Shown here: positions 8,113 to 16,147 of the stretch, piece by piece
How the letters are laid out: each line of letters starts with the position of its first letter
Position numbering within the stretch: position 1 is the stretch's first letter
Assembly (NCBI RefSeq): GCF_003289625.1
Contig: NZ_QMBN01000002.1
Location: 766,610-830,609 of the forward strand
Length of the DNA stretch: 64,000 nucleotides
From: Microbacterium sp. SMR1
GTDB taxonomy: Bacteria; Actinomycetota; Actinomycetes; Actinomycetales; Microbacteriaceae
Direction: 5' to 3'
Notes under the pieces: generated by a model
The model's database searches: none
What the model was told of the DNA's origin: nothing
What the model saw: only the letters and a program-made list of their open reading frames with translations
Program-made: the position numbers and the translations under genes

Positions 8113-9246
8113 GTGACGCGCGTCGTCGTCGCGATCGACAGCTTCAAGGGGTCCATCGCGGCCGCTGAGGCTGCGCGTGAGCTCGCCGCGGGATGGGCAT
8201 CCGCCGACGCCGACGCGGTTCTCGAACTGCGCCCGATGGCCGACGGCGGCGAGGGCACGCTCGACGCCTTCGCCGCGGCGATTCCCGAGGCGCGCCGGAT
8301 GCCCGTGACCGTCACGGGCCCCGCGAGGACAGCCGTCGATGCGTCCTGGCTGCTGCTTCCCCCGACATCCGGCGACCGGTCCGCGCCGTCGGGTCGCGGC
8401 TCGGTGGGCGTCGTCGAGCTGGCCTCGACCTCTGGGATCGAGCTGCTGGGCGACGAGCGACGCGGCCTCGACGCCGACACCACCGGATTCGGCGAGGCGA
8501 TCGCCGCCGCGCTCGACGCCGGAGTCGACCGCCTCGTGCTCGGCATCGGATCGAGCTCGTCGACCGACGGCGGGGCCGGGATGCTGCGCGCGCTGGGCGC
8601 CCGGTTCACGGATGCCGCCGGACGAGACGTCGTGCCCGGCGCGCGCGGCCTCGCCGACATCGCGCACGTCGACCTGTCGGAGCTCCGACCGCTTCCCCCG
8701 GGCGGCGTCGACGTGCTCAGTGACGTGTCGAACCCGCTGCTCGGTACGCGGGGCGCTGCCGCCGTGTTCGGACCGCAGAAGGGGCTCGACACGGCTCAGG
8801 TCGCCGCAGCCGACGCGGCGCTGAGCAGGCTCGCCGACCTCGTGCCGGATGGGGCGTCGCTTGCTGCCGCGCCGGGGGCGGGAGCCGCCGGCGGCACCGG
8901 GTTCGGGTTGCTCGCGTGGGGCGCGCGCCTGAGCCCGGGCGCCCGCGAGGTCGCCGCGCTCATCGGCCTCGCCGACGCCATCGCCCGAGCCGACCTCGTC
9001 ATCACGGGCGAAGGCTCGTTCGACGGGCAGTCCGCGGCGGGCAAGGTCCCCGCGTTCGTCGCCGAGCTCGCCGCGGGCGCCGGGGTGCCGGTCGCCCTCG
9101 TCGCGGGGCGGATCGCCGCTGACGCCGACACCGCAGCGTTCGCGTCATCCGTCTCGCTCACCGACCTCGCGGGGTCGGCCGAAGCCTCGCTCGCCGACCC
9201 CGCCCGCTGGCTCCGCGCGGCGGGCGCGGCTCTCGGCGCTACCTAG
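8113..9246 (+). CDS. Glycerate kinase
   Basis: A 377-residue type I glycerate kinase (GlxK/GarK fold, usual length about 380). The opening is 'VTRVVVAIDSFKGSI', followed by 'RPMADGGEGTLDAF', 'LVLGIGSSSSTDGGAGMLRALGARF', 'PLLGTRGAAAVFGPQKG' and 'VITGEGSFDGQSAAGKVP'. It phosphorylates D-glycerate with ATP, feeding lower glycolysis. The GTG starts one base after the LacI stop, so the two are co-transcribed. Its presence suggests that the upstream oxidoreductase/aldolase pathway, or a neighbouring one, yields glycerate or tartronate semialdehyde-derived glycerate. That link is inference. Confidence 0.93.
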   Translation: MTRVVVAIDSFKGSIAAAEAARELAAGWASADADAVLELRPMADGGEGTLDAFAAAIPEARRMPVTVTGPARTAVDASWLLLPPTSGDRSAPSGRGSVGVVELASTSGIELLGDERRGLDADTTGFGEAIAAALDAGVDRLVLGIGSSSSTDGGAGMLRALGARFTDAAGRDVVPGARGLADIAHVDLSELRPLPPGGVDVLSDVSNPLLGTRGAAAVFGPQKGLDTAQVAAADAALSRLADLVPDGASLAAAPGAGAAGGTGFGLLAWGARLSPGAREVAALIGLADAIARADLVITGEGSFDGQSAAGKVPAFVAELAAGAGVPVALVAGRIAADADTAAFASSVSLTDLAGSAEASLADPARWLRAAGAALGAT

Positions 9247-9254
9247 CCCGCCCG

Positions 9255-9364
9255 CGCGTTGACTCGCCCGAGTGAACGGCTTCCCCGCGAACGCACCGCT
9301 TGCTCACGCAGGAAGGCCGTTCACTCGGCGCTTGGCCGTGCATTGAGTGAGGGATGCGAGGATG
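9255..9364. repeat. Intergenic repeat, copy A (convergent junction glycerate kinase / acyltransferase fusion)
   Basis: This is one of three related stretches of about 100 bases in the window; the others are at 25361-25478 and 27044-27149. It contains a perfect 13-base inverted repeat, CCGAGTGAACGGC (9268-9280) with GCCGTTCACTCGG (9316-9328), enclosing 35 bases. Shared core blocks are CGAGTGAACGGCTT, a CGAA-type spacer and GGCCGTGCATTG...GATGCGAGGATGC. The copy runs over the last codons of the minus-strand gene ending at 9321. A role as bidirectional terminator or REP-like element is inferred from its position between convergent genes. Confidence 0.8.
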
Positions 9365-10970
9365 CCGCGGGCTCGGGGCGGTGGACGCCGCGCGGTCGGT
9401 AACCGAGAGCGTCCGAGACTCCGAGCAGGTCGGCGAGGTACCAGGCGATGGCGAGCCACATCTCCGTCCCCTGGAGGCCCGGCTCTGCACCGGCGAGCCG
9501 GAAGCTCATCCCCGCGCCCGGCTGCCAGCCTCCCAGCACATGATCGAGGAGGCGGACTGCGAGGTCATCGACCTCGGCACGGCGGTATCCGGCTGCCTGC
9601 GTGAGCCAGAGCGGATGCGTGACGTCGAGCACATTGCAGGCGTCGAGCCGTGACGGGGCGAACCATCGCTCGTCGCGGGCGTGTCGCAGCACCGTGTCGA
9701 TGACGGCTTCGGGATGGGGAACCGGGATGCCGTGCTGTGCGAAGGTCCCGCGCGTCGCCCGGTAGAAGCCGTTGACGACGAGCAGCAGGCCGCGGTCGGC
9801 GGAAGGCCGGCCCCACATACCGCTCGCGGCATCCGCATGCGTCACGAGCCATCCGAAGAGGGCCTCGGCCACGCCCGGCGCGATCCGGTCGCCCCGGCGC
9901 CTGGCCCAGAGCAGAGCCGTCCCGATCGCGTCGACGTGGTGCCCGGCGTTCCAGGGGTCGGTGTCCCAGGGCAAAGAATCGAGTCGCGCGATGACCGAGT
10001 CGGCGGTGGCATCGGCGACGAGTCCGATGGGGTGGGCGAACTCCGACCCGATCAGATCGAGCGCGTACCCCGTGGACAGCACGTGGTAGGCCGTGTCGCC
10101 GTCGTCCCATCTCGGGACGTCGACCGAGCCGAGCGGGGGCACGGCGCCCGTCGCCGGGTCCTGCCAGCCGCGCAGTCGCTCGATGAGCCCGGAAGGATCG
10201 CTTCCCGGCGGCGTGGAGCCCAGCAGCAGGTCGGCGATCTCGACCGCGTCGCCCTGCGCGCGCACCGTCGGGGGAACGCCCGGCCGGTCGGTGTACAGCC
10301 CGGTGGCCGGGTCGAATGAGCGGGCGAGCAGGGCGGTCGCATCGGCGCGGGCCCGGTCGGCGAACGCGGCCACGCGATCACGCAGCCGATTTCTTTCGGG
10401 TGCGGCATCCGCCGGCGGCACCCGCCACCGCAGCAGACGAGCGGGATTACCGCCGACGATCGCGCCCGCGGGAACGTCTTTCGTGACGACGGCGCCCGCC
10501 GCCAGCACTGCCGATGCGCCCACGGTCACGCCATCGAGCACGACGACGTGCGAGCCGATCCAGACGTCGTCACCGATGCGGATGCCGCGGCTGGTGAGCG
10601 GCTGCCGGAAGACGGGCGTCCCCGGCTCCATCGAGTGGTTGAAGCCGAGCACGGAGCTGTGCGCCCCCATCCTCACGCCGTCGCCGAAGACGACGTCGCC
10701 GCGGACGACGGTCGAGGTGTTCACCGAGCAGTCCGCGCCGATACGCAGGGTGCCGGTCAGGTACGCCCCCGCGGCGATGTACGAGCGATCGCCCAGGATG
10801 AGGGCCTCCGCGTCGAGCGCCGCGAGTTCGGAGACGAAGCAGTCCGCACCGAACGACCAGTCCGCGTGCTCGTCCGCCAGCGCCGCCTGATGCTTGAGCT
10901 GACGCCGCCGGCTCTCCTCGGGTGCCGTGGACCAGAAGTCCCACGGCGAGTAGTCGTGGCGGTCGATCAC
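9321..10970 (-). CDS. Hexapeptide acyltransferase fused to an alpha/alpha-toroid (glycosidase/lyase-like) domain
   Basis: A 549-residue two-domain protein. Residues about 60-190 form a left-handed beta-helix of the WbbJ/maltose O-acetyltransferase type. It has hexapeptide turns in 'LILGDRSYIAAGAYLTG', 'VRIGDDVWIGSHVVVLDG'-like strands, a His in 'GFNHSMEPG' and the ending 'AGAIVGGNPARLLR'. Residues about 230-530 are helical with repeats like 'DDGDTAYHVLSTGYALDLIGS', 'DTDPWNAGHHVDAIGTALLWA' and 'GTEMWLAIAWYLADLLG', typical of (alpha/alpha) toroids. GTG is chosen because it overlaps the regulator's stop (GTGA). The fusion is unusual. It may act on acylated or uronic oligosaccharides, given the operon, but no reaction can be named. 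Confidence 0.78.
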   Translation of the reverse strand: MIDRHDYSPWDFWSTAPEESRRRQLKHQAALADEHADWSFGADCFVSELAALDAEALILGDRSYIAAGAYLTGTLRIGADCSVNTSTVVRGDVVFGDGVRMGAHSSVLGFNHSMEPGTPVFRQPLTSRGIRIGDDVWIGSHVVVLDGVTVGASAVLAAGAVVTKDVPAGAIVGGNPARLLRWRVPPADAAPERNRLRDRVAAFADRARADATALLARSFDPATGLYTDRPGVPPTVRAQGDAVEIADLLLGSTPPGSDPSGLIERLRGWQDPATGAVPPLGSVDVPRWDDGDTAYHVLSTGYALDLIGSEFAHPIGLVADATADSVIARLDSLPWDTDPWNAGHHVDAIGTALLWARRRGDRIAPGVAEALFGWLVTHADAASGMWGRPSADRGLLLVVNGFYRATRGTFAQHGIPVPHPEAVIDTVLRHARDERWFAPSRLDACNVLDVTHPLWLTQAAGYRRAEVDDLAVRLLDHVLGGWQPGAGMSFRLAGAEPGLQGTEMWLAIAWYLADLLGVSDALGYRPRGVHRPEPAASSHPSLNARPSAE

Positions 10971-12082
10971 GCCGGGTCCTTCGCGCGCGGGGCGACGGTC
11001 GACTCGCGCACGACGAGGGTGGGGTTGAGCATCACGCGACGGGTGGGGCGACCGGGGTCGGCCATCCGCGAGACCAGCAGCTCCACGGCCGTCTCGCCGA
11101 CACTGACGCGGGGTGGGGCGACGGCGGTGAGGGCCGGCGTGAACAGCTCGGCGACCTCGTCGTCGTAGGCGATGATCGACAGGTCTTCGGGCACCGAGAT
11201 GCCGCGGTTGAGCGCCAGATCGACGAACGCCATCGCCTCGGGGTCCGAATGTACCAGCAGGGCGGTCACCCCGCTTCCGAGCGCGCGGTCGAGCGTCGTG
11301 TCGACCGCGGCGGAGAACTCCGCGCTCGCCCGGTCGGGCAGTGTCGTCTCGATGTGCTGAGCGGGCGTGAGCCCGAGCTCCTCGCATGCGGCCTGCCAGC
11401 CGGCGGCGATCTTGCGCGAGGTGGGGGAGTTGCGCGAGAGCACCAGCCCGACCTTTCGGTGTCCGAGCGACGCGAGATGACGCGCGGCCAGGACCGCGCC
11501 GAGGGCGTGGTCGGTGGTCACGGCCTCGACGGGCACGCCAGCGGGCTGGACGATGGCGTCGCGCTCGACGAGGACGCTCGGGGTGCCGCACGCGGCGAGC
11601 CACTGCACCACATCCTGGGAATGCGGGGTGTCGGTGTTCGGCGCCACGATGAGGCCGCGGATGTCGCCGCTCGCGACGAGACGCTCGAGCACGGGGCGCT
11701 CGTCCTGCAGCTCGTACGACGCTCCCCGCAGGTGGACCTTGAGCCCGTGTCGGCGAGCGGTAGTCTCCATGCCTCGAACGACCCCGGGCCAGTAGAAGTT
11801 CAGCGACGGCACGAGGACGGCGATCGAACCCGTCGAAGCCTCGCCGCCGCCGCCAGCGGCGGGCGCGTGCGGGTGCTGCCCGTTGGTGGGGATCGCGCCC
11901 CCGTGCACGCGCTGCAACAGCCCCTCCTGCTCCATCTGCGCCAGATCGCGTCGCAGGGTCACGGTGGCGGCGCCGAGCTCCTCGGTCAGCTGCGAGATGC
12001 GCACGGCGCCCTCGCGCTCCATCGTCGCCAGGATGTGCGCGCGGCGTTCGGCGGCCAGCAGCGCCGGTGTGGGGTCGGTCAT
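10967..12082 (-). CDS. Hybrid regulator: DeoR-type helix-turn-helix with LacI-type sugar-binding domain
   Basis: A 371-residue regulator. Residues about 8-60 ('AERRAHILATMEREGAVRIS', then 'ELGAATVTLRRDLAQMEQEG', then 'VHGGAI') are a DeoR winged helix. Residues about 85-365 ('IAVLVPSLNFYWPGVVRGME', 'GLIVAPNTDTPHSQ', 'LSIIAYDDEVAELFTPALTAV', 'RVMLNPTLVVRESTVAP') are a LacI/periplasmic-binding-like effector domain. It overlaps both operon neighbours by 4 bases. It most likely senses an imported sugar or intermediate and controls the divergent uronide promoter near 14.05 kb, where CGATCA-type hexamers recur. Confidence 0.88.
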   Translation of the reverse strand: MTDPTPALLAAERRAHILATMEREGAVRISQLTEELGAATVTLRRDLAQMEQEGLLQRVHGGAIPTNGQHPHAPAAGGGGEASTGSIAVLVPSLNFYWPGVVRGMETTARRHGLKVHLRGASYELQDERPVLERLVASGDIRGLIVAPNTDTPHSQDVVQWLAACGTPSVLVERDAIVQPAGVPVEAVTTDHALGAVLAARHLASLGHRKVGLVLSRNSPTSRKIAAGWQAACEELGLTPAQHIETTLPDRASAEFSAAVDTTLDRALGSGVTALLVHSDPEAMAFVDLALNRGISVPEDLSIIAYDDEVAELFTPALTAVAPPRVSVGETAVELLVSRMADPGRPTRRVMLNPTLVVRESTVAPRAKDPA

Positions 12083-13962
12083 GGTCGCTCGTCCTCGTTC
12101 CGTTCCTGTTCTACCGTGACACGCAGCTCGGTACGACCGTCGACGTCGACGGCGAGCCGGCTGAGGCGGCCGCCCCAGACGTCGGTCAGCATTGGATCGT
12201 CGAGTTCGCGAACGACGAGGGTGTGCGGTGCGCCGGCGGGCCACGTGATCCGGACCGGGGTCGCACCGTCGAGCGGGCTCACGCGAGCCCACCCGTCGCC
12301 CGTCGTCACCGAGCCCGCGAGGAGCAGGCACACCTCGGTGTCCGGTCCGGCGGCTTCCCAGCGGTCGTCGATCGTGACGCGTCCCGAGCGGTGAAGTGCA
12401 GCCCGGCGTCGCCACGAGCGTACCGACCCGGCGGGGTAGGCGCCGCCGATCTCGAGATCCAGCGCGCTCATCTCATCCAATCGGACGATGACCGGATCGG
12501 ATGCCGCGAAGGCCGCGCCGTGGGGCTGCGCCGCCCCCGAGATGTGCGGCACGCTGTGCCAGTCGCTCTGCATCGTCCAGAGGTCGTATCGGTCGGGGCC
12601 GAAGGTCTGTACGGTGTAGGTCGGCCGGCCGGCGTCGACGATCACGGGGACGCCGTCGGACGCGACGATGATCGAGCCGACGTCGTTGTGGTTGTGGTTC
12701 TCGTCGTTGTGGCCGCCCTTCATCACGATGGTGAGTCCGGCGGCGCTGCCCGCGTGGCCGCGGGCGAGCCAGACCTGCGTGGACGGAAGCCAGACCTCAG
12801 GGGGCAACGGGCTGGATTCGCGCGGCTCCGCGAGCCACGCGTCGTCGGTCAGCGCGCGCAGCAGACGACCAAGTCCGGCCTCCTCGGTGGCGGGGAGATC
12901 GTTGCGGCGCTGCGCGACGGCGTGGCGGCGGGCGTCGTCGTCGCCGACGGCGCGAGCCGCCCGGTGCAGGGCGTGCCAGGGCTGATCCGCCGGGGGACGG
13001 GCCGGACCGTCGGCGAGGTTGACGTACCACGGACCGCCGAGGTGCGAGCGATGGGGGAACGCGACCGTTTCGCGCAGGGCCTCCACCTCGGGCACCGGAT
13101 TCCACGCGCCATCGGTGGCGTAGGCGAGCAGGTCGAGAGCCTCGAGCGCCCGGCACGCACCATTCCACCAGTACGCGTATCCCTCGTCGATCGCGCCGTC
13201 TGCCGGCAGCACGGCGACGTAGCGGTCCAGGCCCTGTGCCACCAGGGCGACGAGCTGATCGCGTTCATCGCCCTCCTCGCACAGGACGAGCCCCGCGACC
13301 AGCACGTTCCCGTGGATCCAGGGATTCCAGTTGTGGACGTGCCCGTCGAGCCCGAGCCAGTGCCAGTCGCGTCGCGAGAGGAACGGCTCGATGACGCGCG
13401 TGCGGGCCTCGTGCCGGATGCGCTGCCGCAGCCCGGGGTATCGCTCGTCGAGCCGGCGACCGAGCACGTGATCGATCCACGCGAGCTGTCCGACCACCTC
13501 TCCCGCGCCGAGATCGAGGAAGGGGTCGGTGACGGTCGCGAGAACGGACCCATGCCGCGCATAGGTGTCATCGTGGGCGGGCCAGCACCACGTCGACTGC
13601 TCGCAGAGCAGCCACACGCCGTCGACGACCTCGTCGAGATATCTCGGATCGTCGTCCGAGAGGGCCGCGACCACGGCCCGGCTCAGTCGTCGTTGGCGAG
13701 CGAAGACCTGTTGCTCGTATCCGTCTCGGTCGCCGTCTCGATGGACGCGCGCGGCCGCGCTCGCGCGGGGCTGCGGCCACGGCGCATCGAGGTCGGCACG
13801 CGCGCGGTCGACGAGGCGGCGACCGACGTCAGGCGAGACTCGCGCAGCCCAGCGCTCCGCCGTGGGCACGGGAAGCGCGTCGGCGGGAGGACGGAGGCGC
13901 GCGGGGATGCCACCGCACACCGCCGCGAGCGGGCCGGCGAACCTATCGGTGTTCCACAGCAC
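12079..13962 (-). CDS. Heparinase II/III family protein
   Basis: A 627-residue protein with an N-terminal (alpha/alpha) toroid ('YLDEVVDGVWLLCEQSTWCWPAH', 'GHVHNWNPWIHGNVLVAG', '[23 protein letters not shown]') and a C-terminal beta-sheet domain. The signature 'KGGHNDENHNHNDVGSIIV' followed by 'GVPVIVDAG' is typical of the heparinase II/III family of polysaccharide lyases. No signal peptide is seen, so it probably works inside the cell on imported uronide oligosaccharides. GTG 13962 is preferred because GAAGGAG lies 5 bases before it; an in-frame GTG at 13992 lacks such a site. It heads a three-gene operon divergent from the uptake operon. The substrate glycan is unknown. Confidence 0.85.
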   Translation of the reverse strand: MLWNTDRFAGPLAAVCGGIPARLRPPADALPVPTAERWAARVSPDVGRRLVDRARADLDAPWPQPRASAAARVHRDGDRDGYEQQVFARQRRLSRAVVAALSDDDPRYLDEVVDGVWLLCEQSTWCWPAHDDTYARHGSVLATVTDPFLDLGAGEVVGQLAWIDHVLGRRLDERYPGLRQRIRHEARTRVIEPFLSRRDWHWLGLDGHVHNWNPWIHGNVLVAGLVLCEEGDERDQLVALVAQGLDRYVAVLPADGAIDEGYAYWWNGACRALEALDLLAYATDGAWNPVPEVEALRETVAFPHRSHLGGPWYVNLADGPARPPADQPWHALHRAARAVGDDDARRHAVAQRRNDLPATEEAGLGRLLRALTDDAWLAEPRESSPLPPEVWLPSTQVWLARGHAGSAAGLTIVMKGGHNDENHNHNDVGSIIVASDGVPVIVDAGRPTYTVQTFGPDRYDLWTMQSDWHSVPHISGAAQPHGAAFAASDPVIVRLDEMSALDLEIGGAYPAGSVRSWRRRAALHRSGRVTIDDRWEAAGPDTEVCLLLAGSVTTGDGWARVSPLDGATPVRITWPAGAPHTLVVRELDDPMLTDVWGGRLSRLAVDVDGRTELRVTVEQERNEDERP

Positions 13963-14128
13963 GGGTGCTCCTTCGAGTGACGACGATGTCACCAGTCCAG
14001 ACGAATTAATCGATCAGAAACGATCATAAAGAATCTAAGAAGATCTTGCAATGATCGAAATGGGTTGCTAATCTCCGAATCGGTCGCGATCAACGATGAC
14101 GACCGAGAAGCCCTTCGAAGGAGAACCG
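13963..14128. promoter_or_regulatory. Divergent promoter of the uronide locus with a shared palindromic -35 box
   Basis: An AT-rich segment between two divergent operons. The hexamer TTGCAA (14046-14051) is its own reverse complement. On the plus strand it lies 17 bases before TAATCT (14069-14074). On the minus strand it lies 17 bases before TATGAT (14028-14023). One -35 site thus appears to serve both directions. CGATCA occurs at 14011-14016, 14021-14026 and 14087-14092, with TGATCG at 14052-14057. These are plausible half-sites for the hybrid regulator. The operator assignment is inference. Confidence 0.75.
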
Positions 14129-16147
14129 GTGACTTCCGAGCACCCGAACCCGCCCCACGGCGAGACGGTCCGAGACGCCTGGGTCGCCCGAGCCGATGCT
14201 CTGCTCGATGCCGCCCGCCGTCATGCGACGCCCGGTGCCGGCCGTATCCACTTCCCGGGTGCCGAAGGTGGCTACGGACACGCCGTCGACGGGCTCGAGG
14301 GTTTCGCGCGCACCTTCCTCCTCGCCGGTTTCCGCATCGCGGGGGCACGGGGCGAGGGGGTCGACCAGATCGTCGCGCACTACTCGCGCGGCATCGTCTC
14401 GGGCGTCGATCCCGAGGCGTCCGACCGGTGGGTCCGGATGGAGGAGCACGCGCAGGCCAAGGTCGAGGCGGCATCCATCGCCCTCGTCCTCGATCTCACC
14501 CGTCCCTGGATCTGGGACCGCCTCGACGCCCTCACGCAGCAGCGCGTCGTCGACTACCTCGCTCCCGTCGTCGGAGACGACACCTACCCGCAGACCAACT
14601 GGGTCTGGTTCCGCATCGTCGTGCAGACGTTCCTGCGGTCGGTCGGCGGGCCGTGGTCGGCCGACGACATCACCGCCGACCTCGCCCGTCACGACTCGTT
14701 CGTGCGCGAGGGCGGCTGGCTCTCCGACGGCGACGAGCGCTCGTACGACCACTACGTCGGCTGGGCGCTGCACGTCTACCCGATCCTCTGGGCGCGGATG
14801 GCGGGCGCGGCCGAGCTCGCCGCAGGCCGGACGGACGCCGACGTCGCCCGCCTCGACGCGTTCCTCCACGACGCACTCGCGCTGGTGGGCGGTGACGGCT
14901 CGCCGCTCATCCAGGGCCGCAGCCTCATCTATCGCTTCGCCGCCGCGGCACCGTTCTGGGCGGGTGTCATCGCCGAGGTGCCCTCGCACAGCCCGGGTCG
15001 CCTCCGCCACGCGGCCGATCGGATGGTGACGCACTTCGCCGACCGCGGCGCCCCCGACCTCGACGGCGTCCTCACGATGGGATGGCACGGGGAGTGGCGG
15101 GGCCTCGCTCAGTCGTACTCAGGTCCCGGCTCGCCGTACTGGGCGGTCAAGGGCTTCCTCGGGCTTCTCCTGCCCGCCGATCACCCGGTCTGGACTGCGG
15201 CGGCCGAGCCGCTGCCGGTGGAGCAGCGCGATGTTCTGCGTGCGATCGCGTCGCCCGGCTGGATCGTCTCGGGCACCGCCGCCGACGGAATCGTCCGGGT
15301 CGTCAACCACGGCACCGACCATGCGTTCCCGGGGGTCCGCACGGCCGACTCGCCGCTCTACGCACGCCTGGGCTACTCGACCGCCACCTCGCCGATCGTC
15401 GACGAGCGAGGCTGGCTCGAGCCGCTCGAGCAGTCGGTCGCCATCGTCGCCTCCGATGGTCGCGCGACGCACCGCACCGCGATGACCCTGCGGAGCGTGC
15501 GCGTTCAGGACGACGCGGACGGACGGCTCGGCATCGCCGCATCGGCGTGGGACGCGCACCTCGTCGAACCGGCCCCGACGGCGCACCGCCACGGTTCGGG
15601 GCTCGCCGGAGACGTCACGTCCGTGGGCGTCATCACGACCACCTCGATCGTCCGCGGTTCGTTCGAGGTGCGCGTCGTCGTCGTCGACGCCGTCGCGTCC
15701 GGGCAGGATGCCGCATCGCTGCGGCTCCGCCTCGGCGGCTGGCCGCTCTCGGGCGACGAGGTCGTCGGCGGCACCGACGACAGCGGAGCGTGGGTGTCGT
15801 CGCGGGGCCGCAGCAGCGGCATCCGGGCGCTCTTCCCGGCGGGCGTCGCGGGACTCGTGTCCCGTGCGGACGCCGACCCGCTCGGCGTCCGCACCCTCGT
15901 ACCCGTCATCGAGCACGAGGTGCGCGTCGGCGAGCCCGTCGTCGCCCTGCTCGACCTCGCCGGGGGAGAGCACAGTGCACCACACGCAGCCGTCGAGATC
16001 GACGGCGCCACGGTCACGGTCACCTGGCCCGACGGGGCCCGAACCGTAAGCCGACTCACCGACTCCGAATCGCCTGCCCCGGCGCTTCGGCATCACGAGG
16101 TCCGACGTGGGACCTCGCACGCAATCGCAAAGGAGCAGCACGCATGA
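14129..16147 (+). CDS. DUF2264 domain protein
   Basis: A 672-residue protein. The N-terminal (alpha/alpha) barrel of DUF2264 spans about residues 10-380, with 'FPGAEGGYGHAVDGLEGFARTFLLAGFRIAG', 'EEHAQAKVEAASIALVLDL', 'NWVWFRIVVQTFLRSVGG', 'SYDHYVGWALHVYPILWARM' and 'SYSGPGSPYWAVKGFLGLLLP'. A beta-rich C-terminal half follows. The two-part shape resembles polysaccharide lyases and glycosidases of the toroid class, but the catalytic residues are not known to me. GTG 14129 is used because GAAGGAG sits 5 bases upstream; an in-frame ATG at 14096 has no ribosome site. It is the first gene of the import/degradation operon and has no signal peptide, so intracellular processing of uronide oligosaccharides is likely. 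Confidence 0.85.
   Translation: MTSEHPNPPHGETVRDAWVARADALLDAARRHATPGAGRIHFPGAEGGYGHAVDGLEGFARTFLLAGFRIAGARGEGVDQIVAHYSRGIVSGVDPEASDRWVRMEEHAQAKVEAASIALVLDLTRPWIWDRLDALTQQRVVDYLAPVVGDDTYPQTNWVWFRIVVQTFLRSVGGPWSADDITADLARHDSFVREGGWLSDGDERSYDHYVGWALHVYPILWARMAGAAELAAGRTDADVARLDAFLHDALALVGGDGSPLIQGRSLIYRFAAAAPFWAGVIAEVPSHSPGRLRHAADRMVTHFADRGAPDLDGVLTMGWHGEWRGLAQSYSGPGSPYWAVKGFLGLLLPADHPVWTAAAEPLPVEQRDVLRAIASPGWIVSGTAADGIVRVVNHGTDHAFPGVRTADSPLYARLGYSTATSPIVDERGWLEPLEQSVAIVASDGRATHRTAMTLRSVRVQDDADGRLGIAASAWDAHLVEPAPTAHRHGSGLAGDVTSVGVITTTSIVRGSFEVRVVVVDAVASGQDAASLRLRLGGWPLSGDEVVGGTDDSGAWVSSRGRSSGIRALFPAGVAGLVSRADADPLGVRTLVPVIEHEVRVGEPVVALLDLAGGEHSAPHAAVEIDGATVTVTWPDGARTVSRLTDSESPAPALRHHEVRRGTSHAIAKEQHA

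Noticed and set aside
10971..11603. Extension of the acyltransferase fusion frame upstream of its GTG
   Set aside because: The extra 211 codons run over the regulator gene in another frame and show no domain. The GTG overlapping the regulator stop is the better start.
12067..13980. A 637-codon open frame on the plus strand
   Set aside because: It is antisense to the heparinase II/III gene, has Arg/Gly-rich composition without family motifs, and is a by-product of the GC-rich third codon positions.
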